Source: Marinifilum caeruleilacunae
GTDB taxonomy: Bacteria; Bacteroidota; Bacteroidia; Bacteroidales; Marinifilaceae
Direction: 5' to 3'
DNA length: 64,000 bases
Assembly (NCBI RefSeq): GCF_013141825.1
Contig: NZ_RZNH01000009.1
Span: 1 to 64,000 of the forward strand
Shown: piece after piece, positions 58,344 to 64,000 of the stretch
Numbering within the stretch: the stretch's first letter is position 1
How the letters are laid out: each line of letters begins with the position of its first letter
The notes under the pieces: generated by a model
Seen by the model: only the letters and a program-made list of their open reading frames with translations
What the model was told of the DNA's origin: nothing
Databases searched by the model: none
Program-made: the position numbers and the translations under genes

Positions 58344-59708
58344 ATGAAACGACCATTTATGAAGAAATTTATCTACCTGTTTGTGGCAGTATTCGGCCTA
58401 TTTGCTTGCTCAGAGAGCGAGGATATTGATATCGTGTATCCTGAAGGATCTGGAAATGAAGAATTGCCCCTGGAACTGGCAGTAGATTCGGTACAGGTAT
58501 TCAAGCAAATGCTGTCAGGGCATGCCGAAGCCAGCAGACTGGGCTTGCAATTTCAGTTTTCTGATATTGAGCCTACGGGAGTCTATGTAAAGCCAAATGC
58601 AAACTTACAAATCGAGGTCAGCTTGCTTGCCGGAAGCGATTATCCGCAATTACTGGTAGGAACTTATTCTCACGGCGATGATTGGAACACTCAACCGCAA
58701 ACTTATGATCTGCATGAGGGTATGAACCAAATTGCAGTGAATGAAGAAGGAGGAATGCTGTACATCAGGTACACTGCCGATAATCAGCCGAAAGGCGAGG
58801 TGAAAGTGAATTTTAAAGATGGCTGGGAGCATAGTCCGCTTTATCGTTACAAAAAGACAAGTAATGCCAATTGGAAAAGAATGTTGGCAAAATTTAGCGA
58901 TTTGCCTACTGCTACTCTGGTGGGAGAAAAAGAATTTCTCGTGGTATCGCTCGAAAAAGCGATGGAATACCAGGACGAGAACCAGGATGAGTTGTTAAAA
59001 GCCATTGATGATATTTTAAAAATACAAGGTGATTTAAGCGGCATGGATGGATCGGAAAAGATTCATGAACCCATTGCTCATAAACTGCTTTTGGTGGAGT
59101 ATAGCGGCTCAGATTACTACATGTTTGCCTACACACATCGAACAGCTTATCGAAAAAGTGATGCCATTCATTATGTACTCGATCCGTGGGCCATAAAAAA
59201 CGAAGGCTGGGGTCCCTGGCACGAGATCGGACACATGCACCAAATGGCAGCCTGGACCTGGAGCGAAATTGTGGAAAGTACAGTGAACCTATATAGTCTG
59301 GCAGTTGAGAAAGAGTTTGGCATAACACCTTCGCGTTACAATCGAGATAATCGTTGGGAAGAGGTACGAAACTATCTTGCCTTGCCCGATGATCAGAGAA
59401 TTTTTAATTCGAACCAGGCAGATGTCTGGGTGCGTCTTGGTATGTTTTACCAGCTGCAACTAGCCTTTGGCAAGCACTTCTTGAAAGAACTTCACAAACA
59501 CATCAGGAAAACCCAGCCAGTTATTTACAGCAAAGAAGATAAAATGCGAACCTTTATGCTCGCAGCCTGCCAGGTTTCCGGTAAGGATTTATCTGGTTTC
59601 TTTCAAAAATGGGGGATGAATTTCAGCAATTCCGAAGCTGTGTACGAGGAAATTGCAAACCTTTGGCTGCTCGAACCTGACAGCGACATTAGTCTGTTGA
59701 CTGATTAA
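58344..59708 (+). CDS. M60-like (mucin/enhancin-type) metallopeptidase lipoprotein
   Basis: 454 residues (or from the internal MKKFIYLF). Lipobox GLFACSE. After a beta-sandwich N-terminal domain the M60 motif appears: WHEIGHMHQ near residues 292-300 and a downstream Glu in WSEIVEST, giving HExxH plus E as zinc ligands. These enzymes cut O-glycoproteins such as mucins (family knowledge). It sits on the outer membrane and would release peptides or glycans. Divergent from the neighbouring lipoprotein gene with 283 bp between. No SusCD genes adjoin it. Confidence 0.85.
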   Translation: MKRPFMKKFIYLFVAVFGLFACSESEDIDIVYPEGSGNEELPLELAVDSVQVFKQMLSGHAEASRLGLQFQFSDIEPTGVYVKPNANLQIEVSLLAGSDYPQLLVGTYSHGDDWNTQPQTYDLHEGMNQIAVNEEGGMLYIRYTADNQPKGEVKVNFKDGWEHSPLYRYKKTSNANWKRMLAKFSDLPTATLVGEKEFLVVSLEKAMEYQDENQDELLKAIDDILKIQGDLSGMDGSEKIHEPIAHKLLLVEYSGSDYYMFAYTHRTAYRKSDAIHYVLDPWAIKNEGWGPWHEIGHMHQMAAWTWSEIVESTVNLYSLAVEKEFGITPSRYNRDNRWEEVRNYLALPDDQRIFNSNQADVWVRLGMFYQLQLAFGKHFLKELHKHIRKTQPVIYSKEDKMRTFMLAACQVSGKDLSGFFQKWGMNFSNSEAVYEEIANLWLLEPDSDISLLTD

Positions 59709-59841
59709 GGGGAATTGTAGACTAGATTTGAAATTTATGCATTGAGAGAGTAGGGGGATAGGCTTGCAGTTTGCGGCGTTCTGAGATCAGTCGCAAATTT
59801 CTTGAAACTACAATTACTCATTATTCATTGTTAATTACTAA

Positions 59842-62157
59842 TTACTCAAGGGGTAGCGAGAACCAAAATGTTGTGCCAACTCCTTTTTCGCTTTCCACAT
59901 AAATATTGCCCTCGTTTTTTTCGATGAACTCTTTGCAGAGCTGTAGGCCCAATCCCGATCCTTTTTCATTCCTGGTTCCAGGTGTACTGAAGTTTGAATT
60001 TTCTTTAAAGAGATTTGCCATTGTCTCTTCCTCCATTCCGATTCCTGAATCGGAGATTCCAATTTCGGTGCAGTTGCTTGCCCCATTTCTCGACTTGACT
60101 TCAATAAGGCCGCCCGAAGAGGTAAATTTAATGGCATTTGATACCAGGTTTCTTACGGCGGTGTTGATCATTTCATAATCAGCGTAAGCTTCAATTTTTC
60201 CCTTTATTGAATTTTGGAGCCTTATGTTTTTAATGTTCGACAAAGCCTTAAAGAATTGTAGGTTTTCGTCCACAATTTCATTGATACTGATGTGTTCAGG
60301 ATGTGCACTAATTCTACCTGAGTTGGAACCTGCCCAATTCAGTAGGTTGTCCAGGAGGTTAAGAGTTAGTTTGGATTCGGAAGCAATAATTTCAATGTAT
60401 TTTTTCTTGTTTTGTTCATTAATTTCATTGCTCTCATCCCAAAGCAATTCTCCAAAACTCATAATCGAGGCAATCGGACTTCTTAAATCATGTGCAATTA
60501 TGGAGAAGAACTTGTCTTTTGTTTGATTTGAAATGCTAAGGTCCTGGGCAATTTTTTGAATCTCTTTTTTCTGAGCGATCTGTGTTTTGTAAGCATTTTC
60601 CATCCTGGTTTTTTGCATGGCAAGCAGTTTGTTTGCCCGTTGTTTTTGCACATAACTTTTAAAGGCGATGACCGCTAAAATGGTCATTAAAACAAAGCAT
60701 ACCAGGAATATCGTACTGATTAATTCTTGCCTTTTCGATTTCTCTTCATTGATGATGTCCTTTCTTTCTTGTTCCAGTGCAATGGCCTCTTTTGTTTTGT
60801 CAAGCTCAAATTGATATTCAAACATGGCAAGTTGTTTCACATTTTCTTCGTTAAAAATGCTGTCGTTTAATGCTTTGTACAAAACATGATTAGAGTAGGC
60901 TTTGTCGTAGATTTTTTGGGATGCATAAATTTCTGACAGCTGCTCTCTCAGATTTCTTTGCGTTTTTAGTAAGCCCATTGTTTCGGCAATTTCCAAACCT
61001 TTTAGCGAATATTGAAGGGCTTTATCGTAGTCTTTTGTACTTACATAAATCGAACCCAGGCTAAATAGGGTAGAACTGATTCGCTCTTTATCTCCAATCG
61101 ATTCGCTTACATCCAATGCCTGGTAAAGATGGTTCAGGGCCAGTTTTTTATTTTGTTCTTCCAAATAGATCAGGCCAATGTTATTATGGGCATCAACCAT
61201 TCCAGCCTTAAAACTGATTTCTTTAAATATGCCTAATGCCTCTGTGCAGTTTTTTAATGCGTTCTTCAAGTCTCCATTTTTCCAATGGCTAAGTCCCAAA
61301 TTGTTCAAACAGGAACCAATGCCCTCCAGTTTGCCAATTTCCTGGTTAATTTGCAGGGCTCTTTTGTATTTAAAAATGGACTTGCCGTAATTCTTCTGGT
61401 TAAAATGAATTAAACCCAGTAGATTCAGCCTAGTTGCAATCCTGGCCTTATCGCTGAGCTTTTCAACAATACGCAAGGATTTGTTACAGTAATCAAATGC
61501 AGCATTATAATTTCCTTTTCGCAAATAGATTTGACTCATGTTAAACAGGCATCTCGAACTGCCTATCTGCATGTCGAGATCTTCAAATATGCTAAGCGAT
61601 TTGTTATAGTAGTCAAGCGCCTGCTGATATTCTCCCTGGTTCCAATACACCAGGCCAATGTTATTAAGGCATTCGGCTTTAAGGGCTTTGTTGCCCTGTA
61701 GTTCAAAATTTTGCAAAGCTTTATTGAATTGTGCTATTGCCTGATCGTGAAGGCTTTGCCTCCAATAACAGAGTCCAATGTTGTAGGTGCATTTGGCTGA
61801 TTCAGTCAGCAAATGAATCTTATTGTAAATATCCAATGCCTTGGTGTAATAGCTTACAGCTTTTTGATAATCAAACTCAAAATAGTAATAGATCCCCAGT
61901 AACTTGTTGCTCTTTGCAAGTCCCTGTTTGTATTCGATATTTTCAGAGACTAAGAGTGCCTGGTTCACAAAATAAAATGCACTGTCCATATTTTCCTGGA
62001 AGTACTTTCCGGTAAGGTCATGTAACAAGTCAACTCTTTCGAAGGACTCAGGTGTGCTTTCAGACAATTGCTTCTTTAGCTCGTCTATGCTGGCATTTTG
62101 CCCCATCAGTGACAAAGTGCAAATGATTAGTAAAAAGAGTGTGGTAGTTTTTTTCAT
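59842..62157 (-). CDS. TPR-containing sensor histidine kinase
   Basis: 771 residues; start at 62157 (MKKTTTLFLLIICTLSLMGQ), a cleavable signal. About nine or ten TPR units fill residues 25-430 (QALLVSENIEYKQGLAKSNK, CYWRQSLHDQAIAQFNKALQ, and so on) in the periplasm, then a TM helix near 480 and a coiled coil. HisKA has FFSIIAHDLRSPIAS with the phospho-His; HATPase has NLVSNAIKF (N box), GISDSGIGM (G1) and GSGLGLQLCKEF (G2). A signal-binding TPR sensor; its regulator is not in the window. Confidence 0.95.
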   Translation of the reverse strand: MKKTTTLFLLIICTLSLMGQNASIDELKKQLSESTPESFERVDLLHDLTGKYFQENMDSAFYFVNQALLVSENIEYKQGLAKSNKLLGIYYYFEFDYQKAVSYYTKALDIYNKIHLLTESAKCTYNIGLCYWRQSLHDQAIAQFNKALQNFELQGNKALKAECLNNIGLVYWNQGEYQQALDYYNKSLSIFEDLDMQIGSSRCLFNMSQIYLRKGNYNAAFDYCNKSLRIVEKLSDKARIATRLNLLGLIHFNQKNYGKSIFKYKRALQINQEIGKLEGIGSCLNNLGLSHWKNGDLKNALKNCTEALGIFKEISFKAGMVDAHNNIGLIYLEEQNKKLALNHLYQALDVSESIGDKERISSTLFSLGSIYVSTKDYDKALQYSLKGLEIAETMGLLKTQRNLREQLSEIYASQKIYDKAYSNHVLYKALNDSIFNEENVKQLAMFEYQFELDKTKEAIALEQERKDIINEEKSKRQELISTIFLVCFVLMTILAVIAFKSYVQKQRANKLLAMQKTRMENAYKTQIAQKKEIQKIAQDLSISNQTKDKFFSIIAHDLRSPIASIMSFGELLWDESNEINEQNKKKYIEIIASESKLTLNLLDNLLNWAGSNSGRISAHPEHISINEIVDENLQFFKALSNIKNIRLQNSIKGKIEAYADYEMINTAVRNLVSNAIKFTSSGGLIEVKSRNGASNCTEIGISDSGIGMEEETMANLFKENSNFSTPGTRNEKGSGLGLQLCKEFIEKNEGNIYVESEKGVGTTFWFSLPLE

Positions 62158-62506
62158 TTGATTGGTCAAAGTTGATATAAGCATATTACATAAAATATCT
62201 CAATAATCCAATGAAAATAACAGTGTTAGGGTCTTATTTTATGTTTTTTTTTGAATTTAGCAATCAGTAAACAACAAACGGCCACAAGCTGTAAGACTCA
62301 AGTTGTTAATAGCTCAATCGCTCCAGATGTATGTCTAGTATCCTTTTAAATGCCTTGTTTTTCCTTTACCAGAAAACCAATCGCAAAGAGTGCAAAATAG
62401 AAACCAACAATGCAGCTTTAAACCCTCCATTGTCAACATATCCCTTATATATTTGAATAATACTATTCTATTGAATAAAATTGGTAGAATTTCGCTAGCT
62501 TCAAAA
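62158..62506. other. Intergenic, no confident gene
   Basis: A minus-strand ORF at 62335-62613 overlaps the 62507 gene, has no family features, and is judged a shadow. The region includes a short CAAGCTGTAAGACTCAAG repeat near 62285. Confidence 0.4.
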
Positions 62507-63562
62507 TTAGTAGGTTCTGTACAATCTTTTTCCGGCCCTTTTGACTTTTTGTTCCCCGATTTTCCTGAATACTTTATAGCCTTCCCATGTAAAAAGCAGT
62601 GCAAGTACAACACCTATTAAAACAATTAAATGCGAGCTTTTATGGTTTTGCCTGTTGTATTGGTCAAGGCTTAAATAGCTTGTGTTTCCTTTTCTGATTG
62701 CATACACGGGAATGATTTTATAGTTGAAGTGTTTGTCGAAAAAGCCCAACTTTTTACTCCGGCTTAATTTTTTCTGGTAGGTGTCCAGTTCGATGTCAAT
62801 CTCGATAATATCGCCGGCTTTTACCTCTTTTAATAGCTTTTTGCTATCACATTCTGCAAGTGCATCAGCATCCGTAAAGAATTTAAAATTTGGATAATCT
62901 TTCAGCTTAATTACAATTTCATAAGAATTCCTACGTGATCCACCGCTTCTCTGTTTTTGGACCTTATGGAGTGTCGGTCCGCTAAGGCTGATAATTTCTA
63001 CCTGACTGACTTCTGTCTTTCCCATAAAATAGAAACTGATAGAAAGCACAAAGAATAATAAAGTATAAATGAAATAGCTTATACCAAGTTTCTTTTTCGA
63101 TTGCAGATACCAGGAACTTTCCATGTCCCGATTTCGTTTCTGTCCCTTGCACATTATTGGTCGAAGCTCTCTATAGTTCAGAACGTAATAGGAGGAGAGA
63201 CGGAAGCTTCGCTCTTTGCTTTGAAATTTTAGCACTTTCCTCCTGAATAGCTTATATTCTTCTGCTTTGTTAACCTCTGTGTAGTATAAGATATCAGAGC
63301 GGAGAACCGACCATTTGGTGAAGCCCAGTAAGCTTTTGGCTACGATCTTTTCTTTATCAGTTTCATATACATTTAGAAGAAAGGGTAGAGCGAGGCAGTA
63401 GATTCCCAAAGAACCTGCCATGCCTGCAAAAATGAAAGCCGAAAGTTGAGGGTACTCCACACCATATGCCAGCTTTGTACATAAATAAGCCAGGCATATC
63501 ATTCCTAATCCTATGCAAAATAGAAAAACGATACGCTTACTATTGATTTGTGATTTGATCAT
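62507..63562 (-). CDS. Membrane protein, 351 aa
   Basis: Two N-terminal TM helices (IVFLFCIGLGMICLAYLC and LSAFIFAGMAGSLGIYCLAL), a soluble part, a further TM near residue 170 (LGISYFIYTLLFFVLSISFY), a periplasmic beta domain (SQVEIISLSGPTLHKVQKQR) and a last TM near 325. Not recognised. The sequence LSRSKKLGFFDKHFNYKIIP before the last TM is striking. The 63714 partial gene encodes a similar-looking protein on the same strand. Confidence 0.7.
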   Translation of the reverse strand: MIKSQINSKRIVFLFCIGLGMICLAYLCTKLAYGVEYPQLSAFIFAGMAGSLGIYCLALPFLLNVYETDKEKIVAKSLLGFTKWSVLRSDILYYTEVNKAEEYKLFRRKVLKFQSKERSFRLSSYYVLNYRELRPIMCKGQKRNRDMESSWYLQSKKKLGISYFIYTLLFFVLSISFYFMGKTEVSQVEIISLSGPTLHKVQKQRSGGSRRNSYEIVIKLKDYPNFKFFTDADALAECDSKKLLKEVKAGDIIEIDIELDTYQKKLSRSKKLGFFDKHFNYKIIPVYAIRKGNTSYLSLDQYNRQNHKSSHLIVLIGVVLALLFTWEGYKVFRKIGEQKVKRAGKRLYRTY

Positions 63563-63713
63563 GTTTTTAGATGTGGTTTTTTGGGGTAGATAATAGTAAC
63601 AGATTGGCAGCAGTTAGACGCAAGCAATAAGTTTCAAGCCTCAATCTATTTTTAATCTTCAATTATTCATCGATTTATCCATTCAAATATACCAGCAAAT
63701 TACACTATGCCGA

Positions 63714-63998
63714 TTAATATGATGCTTTACTTTTTTCTTCATACAGTTTCTTTAATTCAGAATCTGCAGGATAGAATTTAAATGCAATTTTATCATTCTT
63801 CCTTTTCATCCAGTGTGCAAAATCCATATATTCAGAAATCTTTACTACAGCTCTTACTTTTAGTTTTCGCAATTGTCCTTCTTGCGTATAATTTATGGTG
63901 TTAATGCTCGAAACATTATATCCTGTAATGTGTGCAATTTCGCTAATATCTGTATATTTTATTTCTTCTTCTTTTCTCCCCAAATGGTATCGTACCAT
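63714..63998 (-). CDS. Hypothetical protein, possibly 5' truncated by window end
   Basis: 94 residues from the Met at 63998; the frame may extend beyond the window. It contains a YHLGRKEEEIKYTDISEIAH stretch, like the PH-type soluble segment of small membrane proteins such as that at 62507 (which has WSVLRSDILYYTEVNKAEEY). The two could be neighbouring paralogues. The TM part would be upstream, outside the window. Confidence 0.5.
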   Translation of the reverse strand: MVRYHLGRKEEEIKYTDISEIAHITGYNVSSINTINYTQEGQLRKLKVRAVVKISEYMDFAHWMKRKNDKIAFKFYPADSELKKLYEEKSKASY

Positions 63999-64000
63999 AA

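Noticed and set aside
62335-62613. Minus-strand 92 aa ORF
   Set aside because: Overlaps the start of the noncoding gap and the end of a better gene; odd cysteine-rich composition; no sensible start signal.

Overview
The window looks like the chromosome of a marine or gut-type Bacteroidota bacterium, perhaps near Marinilabiliales (inference). It carries a SusC/SusD pair controlled by an ECF sigma factor and a FecR anti-sigma factor, an STN domain on the SusC protein, many SPII lipoproteins, A-rich Shine-Dalgarno regions and low G+C. No rRNA, tRNA or CRISPR array was seen.

Region 1 (about 1-5,430) and region 3 (about 14,600-45,720) are two stretches of one unusual architecture. Nearly every gene lies on the minus strand. 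Most are small, of unknown function, and encode lipoproteins, secreted proteins or small membrane proteins. Most genes, or groups of two or three genes, are separated by 80-250 bp imperfect palindromes that look like integron attC sites: RYYYAAC, unpaired spacer, inner arm, variable centre, inner arm, spacer, GTTRRRY. The strongest evidence is that the outer 10-15 bases of a unit match the other end of the SAME unit, not the other half of the site they sit in. That is expected if units move as circles. About 25 units show it, and 21 of them share a fixed A/G mismatch at position 11. No integrase gene is visible, so this is best described as a CALIN-like (integrase-less) cassette array with an attC family I do not recognise. 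Cargo includes an Imm63-like immunity protein, two RraB-like proteins, zinc ribbons, a TlpA-like thioredoxin lipoprotein, a sigma factor operon and a beta-lactamase-fold hydrolase.

Region 2 (5,733-14,139, plus strand) splits the array. It is an operon for ECF sigma factor, FecR, SusC, SusD and an M43-like lipoprotein whose HExxHxxGxxH zinc motif has been erased. It ends at a strong intrinsic terminator.

Region 4 (about 45,700-64,000) is ordinary chromosome: an alpha/beta hydrolase, an SDR/AraC/membrane operon bracketed by a 330 bp direct repeat, a ferric-reductase-like flavoprotein, a nitroreductase, a run of lipoproteins including a trypsin-like protease, an M60-like metallopeptidase and a TPR histidine kinase. 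Four lipoprotein or membrane genes here and at the left edge share a roughly 70 bp upstream element.

Layered over the array are other repeat families: REP hairpins (about 16 copies) with a frameshifted RAYT transposase in their midst, a B repeat that always starts at the cassette boundary, a C repeat made of nested hairpins, and an AT-rich tandem E repeat.
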